Counted from the stretch's first letter, positions 25,501 to 32,353 are shown. The stretch: DNA of 64,000 nucleotides from Mycolicibacterium sp. BiH015 (GCF_027706845.1 NZ_JAQGCZ010000003.1:558001-622000); one strand, 5' to 3'. Program-made: numbers and translations. The notes: generated by a model from the sequence alone, not told the origin.

Positions 25501-26746
25501 CGTCGGCGACGCGCTCTTTGGCGGCGACCACTTCGTCGGATCCCTCGACGCCGACCCGGTTTTGTTCGGCCGCTTTCTCGGCCAGATCGCCGTTGGATTC
25601 CACGATTTCGGCCAGCCGCTGCTCGGCCTGCTCGACGCGCAGAATCGCCTGCTCGCGGTCGATCATGTCGAAGGACTGGCCGTCCTTGCCGAGGTCGGCC
25701 AGGTCGCGCTTGGCCTCCAGCAGGGCCAGATTGGCTTCCTTTTCCGACAGCGCGGCACCCGAGAGCGCCAGCTGCATGTCCTCGATCTGCTCGACGGCGT
25801 CTTTGCGCGCCCGGGTCAGATCCCGTTCGGCGTCGCGAGCATCGCGCTTGGCGCGCTCGACACCCTTTTCGGCCTGCTCCACTTGCCGGCTGGCCGCCGC
25901 GACCGCTTTGGCTTGCGAGGCGCCGCCGTCGCTGGAGGTGTACGCCTTCGCGGCGTCCTGCATGCCTTTGAAGCCCAGCCCCAGCGTGAGCAGCGCCGGC
26001 CCGAGGATCCCGGTGGCCGCGCCGGCCGCCACGCCCATCGCGGCGGCCATCGCGGTGATCGCCGAGACCATCGGCCCGCCGAGCAGTGCCGCGACGCCGG
26101 TGGCCACGCCCAGCAGCGATGTGAGGCCCATCGTGCCGACTGCGGCATATTTGCCGATGTTGTTCAGGAACGACAGACCCCGCCCGACGGTGTAAAGCAC
26201 CAACAGCGAGGACGTGATGCGCCCGATGTCGCGGGCCGCCCCACCAGCGGCCCGCGACACCAACCCCAGACCGACAGCAAGCCGACCCACCCCGCCGCCG
26301 CCCAGAAAGCTCAGCGCGCCGCCGGCAGCCAACAGCGAGCGCGATAAACCCTGAGCAGCAACAGAAGCTAGTTTCGTTCCCGTGGCGATCGCGCCGATGT
26401 TCCGCAGCACGCCGGCGCCGCCGCTGGCCACCGCGTCGAACCCGGACCCCATCGACCGGACGCTGGACATGATCGAGGTGGCCAAACTCGCCCCGAACCG
26501 GCGCCCTGTGCGTACCGCGTTGGATGAGGACAGCTCGTCCTCGACCTGGCGGTGCAGCCCTGCAGCGATGCGGGTTTCGCCGATGCCGCTGCGGACATCG
26601 CGGCCGGCGCGCCGGCCGGCGGCGCGAGCGCCCGAAACGTCGACATCGACGTCGATCGACAGGCCGCGCGTCTGCTGTTTGATGTACTGGCTGACCCCGC
26701 GCAGCGACGGGATGAGCTGCAGTGTGGCGTAGCCGATCGTCGTCAC
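22556..26746 (-). CDS. Phage tape measure protein with embedded NlpC/P60-like peptidase segment
   Basis: 1,396 residues from a GTG at 26746. Order of parts: a beta-like N-terminus, hydrophobic Gly/Ala-rich helices (about 170-275), a long coiled coil (about 285-440), more hydrophobic segments (about 700-790), Trp-rich repeats (AWEGIK, WLWNNAIKPAW and WLWNNAIAPAW, about 800-930), the GGYTG...VVHGDEWVI tape-measure signature, then a peptidase-like segment with Cys in AIDCSGFVSA (near 1080) and His in GHTAGTFPDG (near 1143). Tape measure proteins set siphophage tail length and pass into the host; peptidase segments help cross the wall. By the usual rule of about 0.15 nm per residue it would specify a tail near 200 nm. 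No other tail gene accompanies it. Confidence 0.92.
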   Translation of the reverse strand: MTTIGYATLQLIPSLRGVSQYIKQQTRGLSIDVDVDVSGARAAGRRAGRDVRSGIGETRIAAGLHRQVEDELSSSNAVRTGRRFGASLATSIMSSVRSMGSGFDAVASGGAGVLRNIGAIATGTKLASVAAQGLSRSLLAAGGALSFLGGGGVGRLAVGLGLVSRAAGGAARDIGRITSSLLVLYTVGRGLSFLNNIGKYAAVGTMGLTSLLGVATGVAALLGGPMVSAITAMAAAMGVAAGAATGILGPALLTLGLGFKGMQDAAKAYTSSDGGASQAKAVAAASRQVEQAEKGVERAKRDARDAERDLTRARKDAVEQIEDMQLALSGAALSEKEANLALLEAKRDLADLGKDGQSFDMIDREQAILRVEQAEQRLAEIVESNGDLAEKAAEQNRVGVEGSDEVVAAKERVADANQAVIDSQQQLADAMQAVADAQNQGQSGIDSFDAMIGQRLGPALDAVKNLRNSITDNLTTALAPAFSSFIGLVDKTSPKLVGLSGVLGTVGAGVATALSRPEAMQGINNMLDASTRFFSAFTGESGMAGLTTGLVSFAGTAAKTFAGVGVGISDSLQSVGDWLRNITPAQMTLTFEALQQVFENIRNVVGPIIGALRELAGISAPALAPGFQALGDAIAQATPGVMAMARDLMPALGQVMQNLAPVIPSLVNAFTPWATIVAAIAPPIATLVSHLGPLAPVILGVTLAAKGIGAAMFVWQTAMAAASIAQGVFAAATGASSVSLGTNTIALAAHRVALIAGSAATTAITGAQWLLNAALNANPIGLIVLALAGLVAGLVYAYNNSETFRNIVQAAWEGIKTVMSAVWDWVSVTLWPGIKAVFQGIGDAAGWLWNNAIKPAWDGIKTGIEIAWTIIKVVFEAWKTEWQLIGDGAMWLWNNAIAPAWEGIKAAFSGAWDFVSDIFDRFKSGWDVLKTGVVGAADAIKSGVKQAFSGLAEIIKAPLKALGSFLENIPTEVLGITVPGADTLNNWGKTLKELSGGGYTGALPVDQIAGVVHGDEWVIQARSRRRIENAYPGLLDYMNNNGRLPLPGYEAGGLVGKAKTFAVSMDPAKYLMGGFSTKAIDCSGFVSAVANVATGRPPFSSRMSTVTEGSWLKSLGFKEGRGGAGDLRVGWWDRGGGANGHTAGTFPDGTNFESNGSEGVVIGGKTGAGHSQFTNHAYLPGEANAGNPNGTGADANSASPLASGDSLFSEPGAAPMPTTSTSSGGSSVGGLPTSFSEASKFGLDALNVKTRVTPNSPERSFEYGQAAGEAISGQVSSLLDVSGVGDSPGWLKAASTFVSGLKIGGNDPSGESDGSMFDGSNLFSWGQGSGASVAPLAATSTATGTLPPTETAHGGRAGQQPGPSVVYNIQARDAEGALEKVKRQERERTAAKLGRF

Positions 26747-27004
26747 GTCTGAGATCCACCCTTTCCGAGAGTGCGATTACTGCCGCCTGAGGGCCCTGCT
26801 GGGCCATCAGCGGCCTACGGTGGCGCTGCTGACATTCGATGAATTGCGTAGGTGTTGCCGAAAAAAATGCTTCTGATTGCTTGTATGACAGGAAGTGTTC
26901 CTGCCTAGGGGGGGCGTTTGCCTATGCCCTGAGGGGCGCGGCCGGGCCCCGGGTGGGGTTACCTCCCCAGGGCGTCCATGAGATCAATTCGCTCTCGTCG
27001 CGGA
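26747..27004. other. Non-coding stretch before the tape measure gene
   Basis: 258 bp with no supportable gene. It contains G-tracts (26909-26915) and GC-rich inverted segments. In complete siphophages two frameshift-linked tail chaperone genes occupy this place; none is present here. A promoter for the tape measure gene probably lies here. Confidence 0.5.
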
Positions 27005-27649
27005 TCACCTGTTGTACGCGGCGGTGGTGTTATAGGTAGACGGGATGAAGCGCCCACCGCTGGTCCCGATACCCGGCGTAGAAAAATCAATCCGCCTGAT
27101 GGCGTAGGCAAGTGCGCGTTGCATTGTGTTGTAGCTCTGCAGCCGGGCGAGGTCTGTGAGGTCTTCGCCGGCCGAGGGATGTTCCCTGATGTGTGCGTCG
27201 CGGATGCTGCGCCAGCTTGGCCCGCCGGCCACAGTAGGTTCGACCGCTTTCGCGAGAAGCGCTGCGATGAGCGTCTTGTCATCCGACCTTATCGCTGCGT
27301 CGTAGAGCGTCTGGGCTTGCGCGACGTCCTCCAGTCGCGCGACTCGGTCTCGTGCGTCACGGTAGGCGATGATCTGATTCGGATCGCTGCTGGCGACAGA
27401 AGATAGTCCGAATAGCGATCGCTCCAGGGAGCGTCGCTTTGCTTCGATGAGGTCAATCTCCTGCTGGCGCAGAGCATCGAGTGCGCTCTTATTCCCGGCA
27501 TAGAGGTGTTCGATTTCCTCCTGCTTCCCTTCGGGGATCAACCTCGAATCGGCATCGATACTGTCTTTGTCTGCGGCCCACTGTCGCTGTATGCCAGCAG
27601 CTTTGGCGCGCAGATCGGCTATCTGGGATTCGAGGTAGGCGAGGGACAT
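27005..27649 (-). CDS. Hypothetical element protein, coiled-coil rich
   Basis: 214 residues from ATG 27649, overlapping the upstream gene by 31 bp. The first about 90 residues are charged and helical (LESQIADLRAKAAGIQRQW; LRQQEIDLIEAKRRSLERS) and suggest an oligomeric coil. The C-terminus is Ser/Thr/Gly-rich. It lies directly upstream of the tape measure gene, where a chaperone or an adaptor to helper-phage tail parts would make sense, but no sequence motif supports that. Family not recognised. Confidence 0.65.
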   Translation of the reverse strand: MSLAYLESQIADLRAKAAGIQRQWAADKDSIDADSRLIPEGKQEEIEHLYAGNKSALDALRQQEIDLIEAKRRSLERSLFGLSSVASSDPNQIIAYRDARDRVARLEDVAQAQTLYDAAIRSDDKTLIAALLAKAVEPTVAGGPSWRSIRDAHIREHPSAGEDLTDLARLQSYNTMQRALAYAIRRIDFSTPGIGTSGGRFIPSTYNTTAAYNR

Positions 27650-28023
27650 GGCTGGGTGCCTTTCGTGTTCTTTGCTTCGGCGTAGTCAGCGACGGTCTGT
27701 CGGTTGAAGAACCACCGGCCGCCGTGATTGATGCCGTCTAAGTCCTGATGGATAGTTCGGATCCATCGGGTCGAGCAGGCCAGAATCTTCGCGGCTTCGT
27801 CGGTGTCGATGAGTTCTTCTGCTTTCAATCCTTGCTCATGCGTTGGTGATTCACTTCCGTGTGCGGAAGTGGTCCGGTCTGGGAATGTCCGGTACTGCTG
27901 GTCCAGGTACGCCCGATATCGGTAGAACTCCTTTTCGTCGGGGTGCCCGACGAGCTTCCCGCTGGTTATCAGGTGATCGATTGCGTAGAGCGACATCTCG
28001 ACCGCCGCCTGCGGGGCGTTCAT
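27619..28023 (-). CDS. HTH protein of the excisionase/MerR-like helix-turn-helix type
   Basis: 134 residues from ATG 28023, which overlaps the stop of the WhiB-like gene (ATGA). The C-terminal half reads ELIDTDEAAKILACSTRWI and later GRWFFNRQTVADYAE, the pattern of the small winged HTH found in excisionases and phage regulators. The N-terminal half is helical (AAVEMSLYAIDHLITSGKL). It may be a transcription or DNA-architecture factor of the element. A second HTH protein of similar type is encoded at 29690, closer to the integrase and a better candidate for excision. Confidence 0.72.
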   Translation of the reverse strand: MNAPQAAVEMSLYAIDHLITSGKLVGHPDEKEFYRYRAYLDQQYRTFPDRTTSAHGSESPTHEQGLKAEELIDTDEAAKILACSTRWIRTIHQDLDGINHGGRWFFNRQTVADYAEAKNTKGTQPCPSPTSNPR

Positions 28024-28265
28024 CGAACCTGACCGGCAGTGACGCCCAAAGGTTTTGCACTCGCCGGCAGACTGTTGAACCAGGTCTTGCACTGACTCAG
28101 CGCGGGGCATCGCTCACACATGCGGACAGCGGCGTTGCGCGCCGCGGCCAGATCTTCGTGATTGCCACCGCGCTGGGCGATAGTGGCGTCGAACAGCTCC
28201 CAGTCGCCGCGACACGAAGCCCCGGGTAGAGCCGGCACGGTTCCGAGGCTTTCCCAGATGCTCAT
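28020..28265 (-). CDS. WhiB-like iron-sulfur regulator
   Basis: 81 residues from ATG 28265 (MSIWESLG), overlapping the upstream stop (ATGA). The four WhiB cysteines are present: one in GASCRGDWELFD, then CERC and PALSQC, giving the C-Xn-C-x2-C-x5-C spacing that holds a [4Fe-4S] cluster. The usual G[VI]WGG turn is replaced by LGVTAGQ. Phage-borne WhiB proteins (for example in TM4) can act against host WhiB2 and alter septation and superinfection. Here it could sense host state or control element genes. Family call is firm; target is unknown. Confidence 0.87.
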   Translation of the reverse strand: MSIWESLGTVPALPGASCRGDWELFDATIAQRGGNHEDLAAARNAAVRMCERCPALSQCKTWFNSLPASAKPLGVTAGQVR

Positions 28266-29101
28266 TCGGCACGGCCTTTGGTGGCGCTGGCGCAGTTGAC
28301 CGCGTGGGGAAATTCCTGGAGTAGCCGCGGATGTTCGCAGCGGATGACGGTGTCGTCGCGGTTGGGATCTGACCGGTAATTTGTGCCGGCGCAGTCTGGG
28401 CAGCTTTCGAGTATGCGGCGGCGTTCTCGACGCAATAGGGCGTCGGCGGCTGCCGCCTCTGCTTCGTGTGCTTCGAATGCTGTCCGCGCGATCCCGCATT
28501 GGTGGCACGGTTGTTGTGTCCCGTGCGGGTGGCGGGCGCAGAACCTTGCCGGCGCCGGTGGTTGTTGCGGTTTGCTCGAAGCCGGCGATGGGGTGAGGGG
28601 TTCAGGTTGTGCCGGAGTTGAGTGGCCGCCAGCGCGTTCTCCCCCCTTATTCCAGTTCTCTATAGGTAGTGCAGATGCCCTGTGGGGCGCGGTACCGCGC
28701 CCCACAGGGCGAGGTACCGCGCCCTCAGGGGCACCTGAGACGCCCTGCGGGGCTTCTGGCTGTTCAAAGGCTGCCCTCTCGGGCTTCTGCCTGGTCAGAG
28801 CTTCGTCGTTGCCGGCGATTCGGTAGGCCAGGGATTGATCGTTGAATGGTGCGAAGTGGTTTGCTCGAATTGCCGACCGCTGCAGATCTTTCAGGGCTTT
28901 TCGGACGGTTTTGATCGATAGTCCGACCTCGATCGACAGATCCTTTTGCGATACTCGCCACCAGCGGTGTCCGGCACGGTGGATGCGGCCGGGGCCTTCT
29001 GTGTGGCAGCGGTATCTGATGTGTGCCAGGACAATTGCCGCGGCTGGGCCGTAGGTGTGGATTTCGGCTACGACGACTTGGATGAATGGCGGCGCTGTCA
29101 T
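28262..29101 (-). CDS. HTH protein with C-terminal zinc-binding motifs (possible replication or regulatory protein)
   Basis: 279 residues from ATG 29101, overlapping the stop of the gene before it. The N-terminal domain contains a winged-helix segment (WWRVSQKDLSIEVGLSIKTV, residues about 47-66) like those of phage replisome organisers and GntR-type regulators. The middle is Pro/Ala-rich and hosts a perfect 32-bp palindrome in its DNA. The C-terminal part has Cys/His clusters (CARHPHGTQQPCHQCG; CPDCAG) suggesting zinc sites. Such proteins are frequent in mycobacterial prophages. A replication initiator with an origin inside its own gene is possible but unproven. Confidence 0.72.
   Translation of the reverse strand: MTAPPFIQVVVAEIHTYGPAAAIVLAHIRYRCHTEGPGRIHRAGHRWWRVSQKDLSIEVGLSIKTVRKALKDLQRSAIRANHFAPFNDQSLAYRIAGNDEALTRQKPERAAFEQPEAPQGVSGAPEGAVPRPVGRGTAPHRASALPIENWNKGGERAGGHSTPAQPEPLTPSPASSKPQQPPAPARFCARHPHGTQQPCHQCGIARTAFEAHEAEAAAADALLRRERRRILESCPDCAGTNYRSDPNRDDTVIRCEHPRLLQEFPHAVNCASATKGRAE
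28678..28709. repeat. Perfect 32-bp palindrome inside the HTH/zinc protein gene
   Basis: Each arm is CCCTGTGGGGCGCGGT or its exact complement, centred on GGTACC with no loop. It is followed 8 bp later by a partial second copy (GGTACCGCGCCC). The length and perfection suggest a protein-binding site or replication origin; a hairpin in the messenger is an alternative. Confidence 0.85.
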
Positions 29102-29448
29102 GCGGCGCCTTCCCGTGCTGCGTGTGCGCGGCAGGTTTGGCCGGGTTCTTTCACGCGGTGGCGGCATGGTTGGCCGTCGTGACGAGGTTGTCCGCAGCGC
29201 AGCGCGTCGCCCCAAATTCGTTCGCGTATGTGCCCCGGGAGCCGGCCGGTCTGCTCGTGGGGCTGCGCAGGATCGCCGCAGTCCGGACGGTCAAGGTCAA
29301 GCAGCGACGGGCGCACAAGCCACAAGACGTCGTCGCCGGCGGCGGTGACGCACACGGCTGCGACAAGATCTGGCGCGCCGGCTTCACAAAGGCACGCGGT
29401 GCGCCCCGGGTCGATGATGCCGCCAACGTCGCCAACGCGGCGGCTCAT
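29098..29448 (-). CDS. Small Cys/His-rich element protein
   Basis: 116 residues from ATG 29448, with ATGA overlaps at both ends of the gene. Cysteines cluster early (TACLCEAGAPD) and late (RCGQPRHDGQPCRHRV with GQTCRAH), a pattern like small zinc-finger proteins of mycobacteriophages. No enzyme motif is visible. Part of a tightly packed run of translationally coupled genes between the excisionase-like gene and the WhiB-like gene. Confidence 0.68.
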   Translation of the reverse strand: MSRRVGDVGGIIDPGRTACLCEAGAPDLVAAVCVTAAGDDVLWLVRPSLLDLDRPDCGDPAQPHEQTGRLPGHIRERIWGDALRCGQPRHDGQPCRHRVKEPGQTCRAHAAREGAA

Positions 29449-29693
29449 CGCGTAGTTTCCGAGCGACGGCACTCTGCGCGGTTGGAACGTGCCGCGCCGG
29501 CGGCTCGTGTCGCACAAGGAATCATGCGAGCGACGCCGTTGGTGTGCCGGCAGAACTGCAGCGGCTCGGCACCGCAATTCCCGCAGGGGCGGTCGATCGC
29601 GCCGTCCGCGTAAACCTCGATGATTGGACCGCGAGCAGGCGGGTGGCGGCGCCCTGCCCCAGCATTGACGGGGTCGACTTCCGCGCTGTTCAT
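29445..29693 (-). CDS. Small zinc-ribbon protein
   Basis: 82 residues from ATG 29693. The centre has PCGNCGAEPLQFCRHTNG followed by a PCATR cluster, matching the CxxCGAxPxxxCR...C motif of a common mycobacteriophage zinc-binding family. It overlaps both neighbours by 4 bp. Probably a DNA- or RNA-binding accessory protein; function unknown. Confidence 0.7.
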   Translation of the reverse strand: MNSAEVDPVNAGAGRRHPPARGPIIEVYADGAIDRPCGNCGAEPLQFCRHTNGVARMIPCATRAAGAARSNRAECRRSETTR

Positions 29694-29896
29694 GCTGCGC
29701 CGCCGAAAGGCTTCATAGCGGCGTCAATCTCGTTCAGATCCAGCCGCAGGATGCGAGGCCCGCATTGATATGCGCGCAGACGACCGTCGGCGATCATCCT
29801 GCGGACGGTGCGTTGTGACGTGCCAATGTGGCCGGCGACCTCAGGGATAGAGGCCCAGCGACGGTGTTGAGCAGCAGAGCGTGACGGTGCGGGCAT
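29690..29896 (-). CDS. Excisionase-like (Xis) helix-turn-helix protein
   Basis: 68 residues from ATG 29896 (MPAPSRSAAQHRRW); an ATG at 29905 adds three residues. The sequence ASIPEVAGHIGTSQRTVRRM and then DGRLRAYQCGPRILRLD is the standard winged HTH of recombination directionality factors. It lies about 500 bp from the integrase stop. Proteins of this size and type bend attL and attR to direct integrase toward excision. Regulator of transcription is an alternative. Confidence 0.8.
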   Translation of the reverse strand: MPAPSRSAAQHRRWASIPEVAGHIGTSQRTVRRMIADGRLRAYQCGPRILRLDLNEIDAAMKPFGGAA

Positions 29897-29994
29897 GACG
29901 GACAAGCCCCCTTCGGGCTTCGCCGGCTGCCACTTCCGGGTCCGTCATTCCATGATCTGGCGTCGAGAGGCACATTATGTACCCGAGTGTCAGG

Positions 29995-30396
29995 CTAACG
30001 CACCTCACGGTTACGGAGTCGAATCGTCGTCGGCAAGCGTGTCGCCTGTGCCGCATCTGCGCAAATAGACTCAACGGCCAGTTTGGCGCGACAATGGTCG
30101 CATTCGAGGCTGAGCAGTCCCGCTGCTTTGGAGAGCGGGAAGGTTTCCGCTTTCCAGCGCCGATCACCATCAACAGTGTGCCGAGCCCGCGCCGCGGGCG
30201 TGGACTCTCGTTGATTAACTTCGGCAGATAGCTTCCTAATCGGCTGATAGACGAAGCGGCGGCCATCTACCGTGAGAACGTAAAGCATTGCACAGGAACG
30301 TATTTCACAGACATAGACGAGGGTTGACCTCTTGGAGAGGACGGACCTGGATCGAGGCGCAGCGCACAGGGCCGCAACGATTTCGTCGTCAGTCAT
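29995..30396 (-). CDS. Hypothetical protein encoded directly after integrase, with cysteine pairs
   Basis: 133 residues from ATG 30396, which overlaps the integrase stop by 4 bp. It begins MTDDEIVAALCAAPRSRSV, then a beta-rich centre (MLYVLTVDGRRFVYQPIRKL). Cysteines occur as CEIRSC and CDHCRAKL, a possible zinc site. Coupling to integrase suggests a role in recombination or its control. Family not recognised. Confidence 0.65.
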   Translation of the reverse strand: MTDDEIVAALCAAPRSRSVLSKRSTLVYVCEIRSCAMLYVLTVDGRRFVYQPIRKLSAEVNQRESTPAARARHTVDGDRRWKAETFPLSKAAGLLSLECDHCRAKLAVESICADAAQATRLPTTIRLRNREVR

Positions 30397-31511
30397 CGAT
30401 CTGCGAGCTTTGAGAGAAGCGCTGCAATCTCGCGGTCGCGGCCTTGCGCAGCGTGCTGATAGCGCATTGCGGCTTGCGGCGTCGAGTGCCCGAGCCGGGC
30501 CATGAGTTCGGCGAGGCTAGCGCCAGTCGCGGCCGCGAGAACCGCGCCAGAGTGTCGCAGATCATGCCAACGTAAGTCTTTGCGCCCAGCCGCTTCACGC
30601 GCTTTGTACCAATGCCGGTAGAGCGTCGAGGGCTGCAAGTGCCCGCCGTGGTCAGCCGCAAAGATCAGCGAGTCACGTTTGCTTCCAACGTATTTCGATA
30701 GATGTGTCTCGATCTGCGGGATTATGTGTGGCGGGATGGCGACGTCACGCACGCCGGCATCTGACTTCGGCGTCGTGACGGCGTACTCCCCTTGGGTCCG
30801 CACGGCCGCGCGGCGGATTCGGATCACTTCATCGGACAGGTCGATGTCGCCGCGGCGCAGCTCGACGGTCTCGCCGAACCGCAGCGCGCACCAGGAGGCG
30901 AACATCACCATCAGCTGCAGCCGTTCGGGCATCGCGGCGGTCACGATGGCGAGTTCGTCGATCGACGCCGGCCGGATCTTGTGGACTCGTTTGGCACGGC
31001 CGGCGCCGGTGATCCGGCAGGGGTTGGCATCGAGCAGCTCGTCGGTGACTGCGCTACCCATGATGGTGCGCAGCAGTGAGTAGGCGTGGCTGCGCAGCGT
31101 TGGCCGATCAGCGAGGGTCGCGGTGTACCAGTCGCGGACATCCTTCGGCTTGATGGCCGACACCTGGCGGCTGCCGAAGGTGGGCAGCAGGTGGTCGTCG
31201 AGGATCTTGGCGTAATGCTCGCGGGTGCGCACCTTGATGGGGCGGCCGGCGACCTGGCGGCCGTCGAGCCAACCGGCCGCGTAGGCGCCGAAGGTGACGG
31301 GGTCGGGGCGGTCGTCGTCGGTGGCGTCCCAGACGTTGCGGTCGATATCTCGACGCTTGGCCACGACGTAGGCCTCGGCGTCGATGCGGGCGGCGAAGGT
31401 GTTCGGCGCTGGCCGTCGGATGCCGTCTGGGCCGGTGTAGCGGACTTGGTAGCGACCCGATGGCAGCTTACGGATGGTGGCGAAAGAGCGTTTGTCACGG
31501 GCGGCTGCCAT
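30393..31511 (-). CDS. int: Tyrosine-family integrase of the tRNA-Val element
   Basis: 372 residues from ATG 31511. The N-terminal arm-binding domain includes YQVRYTGPDGIRRP, and a SAM-like core-binding domain follows (TREHYAKILDDHLLPTFG). The catalytic domain has Arg in CALRFGETVEL, H-x-x-R in WHDLRHSG, then GHSTPQAAMRYQH with the second His and the nucleophilic Tyr. All residues needed for strand exchange are present. It reads away from attR, and 180 bp of attP-type DNA with repeat sites lies upstream. It should insert the element into, and with Xis remove it from, the 3' end of tRNA-Val. Confidence 0.96.
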   Translation of the reverse strand: MAAARDKRSFATIRKLPSGRYQVRYTGPDGIRRPAPNTFAARIDAEAYVVAKRRDIDRNVWDATDDDRPDPVTFGAYAAGWLDGRQVAGRPIKVRTREHYAKILDDHLLPTFGSRQVSAIKPKDVRDWYTATLADRPTLRSHAYSLLRTIMGSAVTDELLDANPCRITGAGRAKRVHKIRPASIDELAIVTAAMPERLQLMVMFASWCALRFGETVELRRGDIDLSDEVIRIRRAAVRTQGEYAVTTPKSDAGVRDVAIPPHIIPQIETHLSKYVGSKRDSLIFAADHGGHLQPSTLYRHWYKAREAAGRKDLRWHDLRHSGAVLAAATGASLAELMARLGHSTPQAAMRYQHAAQGRDREIAALLSKLADR

Positions 31512-31552
31512 GGGGCTCTCCGGGTGTCCAGTATCGCGGAAATGTATCGCGC

Positions 31553-31575
31553 TCGTGCCCGATACGTGCCCAATG
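31553..31575 (+). repeat. Putative arm-type integrase site, right copy 2
   Basis: TCGTGCCC, six bases, GTGCCCAATG; partner of 17839-17861. Lies 42 bp upstream of the integrase start, so it may also affect integrase expression. Confidence 0.55.
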
Positions 31576-31652
31576 ACTGTACATCCATGTCCGCTTGCGT
31601 CATCTCATGTCACGCGATACTGTCTCGAGTGTCGCCTGATCAGAGGGCTTCT

Positions 31653-31666
31653 CTGCAGGTCAGACA
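31653..31666 (+). repeat. Putative arm-type integrase site, right copy 1
   Basis: CTGCAGGTCAGACA, identical to 17800-17813 and 28 bp before attR. CGAGAAT follows 6 bp later, as at the left end. Confidence 0.6.
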
Positions 31667-31694
31667 CGAGATCGAGAATGTGCAGTCGGGCAAC

Positions 31695-31717
31695 TTCAAT
31701 CCCAGTATCGCGCACCA
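31695..31717 (+). repeat. attR core
   Basis: 23-bp copy of the tRNA-Val 3' end, identical to attL. The rest of the tRNA is absent here, so this is the distal junction of the element. Confidence 0.92.
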
Positions 31718-31720
31718 TAT

Positions 31721-31744
31721 AGCCCCTGTTCAGGGGCTTTTTTT
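31721..31744 (+). terminator. Rho-independent terminator, displaced from the tRNA cluster
   Basis: AGCCCCTG / CAGGGGCT stem with a 2-nt loop followed by seven T. It sits 3 bp after attR, exactly where the terminator of the Gly-Cys-Val tRNA transcript would have been before insertion of the element. Confidence 0.88.
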
Positions 31745-31931
31745 CTTGCGTTGAGTTGCCGCCTCGCCGCGGTCGACCGCGGCGAAAAGTCACCTACCGA
31801 ATTGCGCTGCGCTCCAGCGACTCTCGGACCCCATCCCCACACGACGCACACAGCGCGCGCGATGAAGGCCACGACTGCGTCGTTCCGCCCTGGAGCTTGC
31901 CTCGATTCGAACATATGATCGATAAGTGGCG

Positions 31932-32225
31932 ATGCAGAAGATTGGGCACGGCGGACAGCCGCTTCGCTCCGTCTTCCGCCGGGTGCATCCGCCTCGCGCT
32001 GTACTCGTCGACCTCGTGGCGCTGTTTCCCCGCGAACCCCATTGCGAGGGCAGGTATCACCCGAAAGGTTTGCAGATGGATTCCATCGTCGAGGGGCAGC
32101 TCACTTGCTGGGGCCTCAGCGAACAGGGCCGGTGGTGGGGACTGGTGACATACCGCGTCAAGCATGGAGTCGAGAAGGACCCGGTGACGCACTGGGTTCC
32201 GGCATCGGTGCTGAAGCTGAAGTGA
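31932..32225 (+). CDS. Conserved-looking hypothetical protein, 97 aa
   Basis: Starts at ATG 31932 (MQKIGHGGQPL), with a GTG six bases earlier as an alternative. The C-terminal half is well formed, with LTCWGLSEQGRWWGLVTYRV and THWVPASVLKLK, and suggests a small beta-rich domain. First chromosomal gene to the right of the element. No family recognised and no membrane or signal segment. A long minus-strand frame overlaps it but has poorer composition. Confidence 0.6.
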   Translation: MQKIGHGGQPLRSVFRRVHPPRAVLVDLVALFPREPHCEGRYHPKGLQMDSIVEGQLTCWGLSEQGRWWGLVTYRVKHGVEKDPVTHWVPASVLKLK

Positions 32226-32353
32226 CGGCGGCGACCGCGTACACAATGGTCGTTTAACGTTTGTCACACGTTCACGTCGTTGTCGCTGGATCGCAGGACC
32301 GGCCCTCTGGCTCGGCATTGACTGAGACAATCGGTTGCCGCACGCTGAGCAGC

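Larger units (their letters stand above)
17771..31717. mobile_element. 13.9-kb tRNA-Val integrative element, phage-satellite-like
   Basis: Bounded by 23-bp direct repeats from the 3' end of tRNA-Val(GAC). Reading leftward from attR it encodes a tyrosine integrase, a cysteine-rich protein, an excisionase-like protein, two small zinc-motif proteins, an HTH/zinc protein, a WhiB-like regulator, a MerR-like HTH protein, a coiled-coil protein, a tape measure protein, a zinc-ribbon protein, a ParB-like protein and a D12 methylase. Two plus-strand paralogues sit next to attL. I find no terminase, portal, capsid, tail tube, holin or endolysin gene, so it cannot build a virion alone. In M. tuberculosis H37Rv the small prophage phiRv2 occupies a tRNA-Val gene just before the clpC2 region, the same neighbourhood. 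Confidence 0.88.

Noticed and set aside
24342..26807. 821-residue minus-strand frame over the tape measure gene
   Set aside because: It is a high-GC shadow in another frame: Arg-rich and without domains, while the tape measure frame is clear.
26839..27039. Frameshift-expressed tail chaperone before the tape measure gene
   Set aside because: There is a G-run at 26909-26915, but no reading frame of chaperone length or character on the minus strand.
31794..32330. 178-residue minus-strand frame after the element
   Set aside because: Overlaps the better supported plus-strand hypothetical gene and lacks a ribosome site or motifs.
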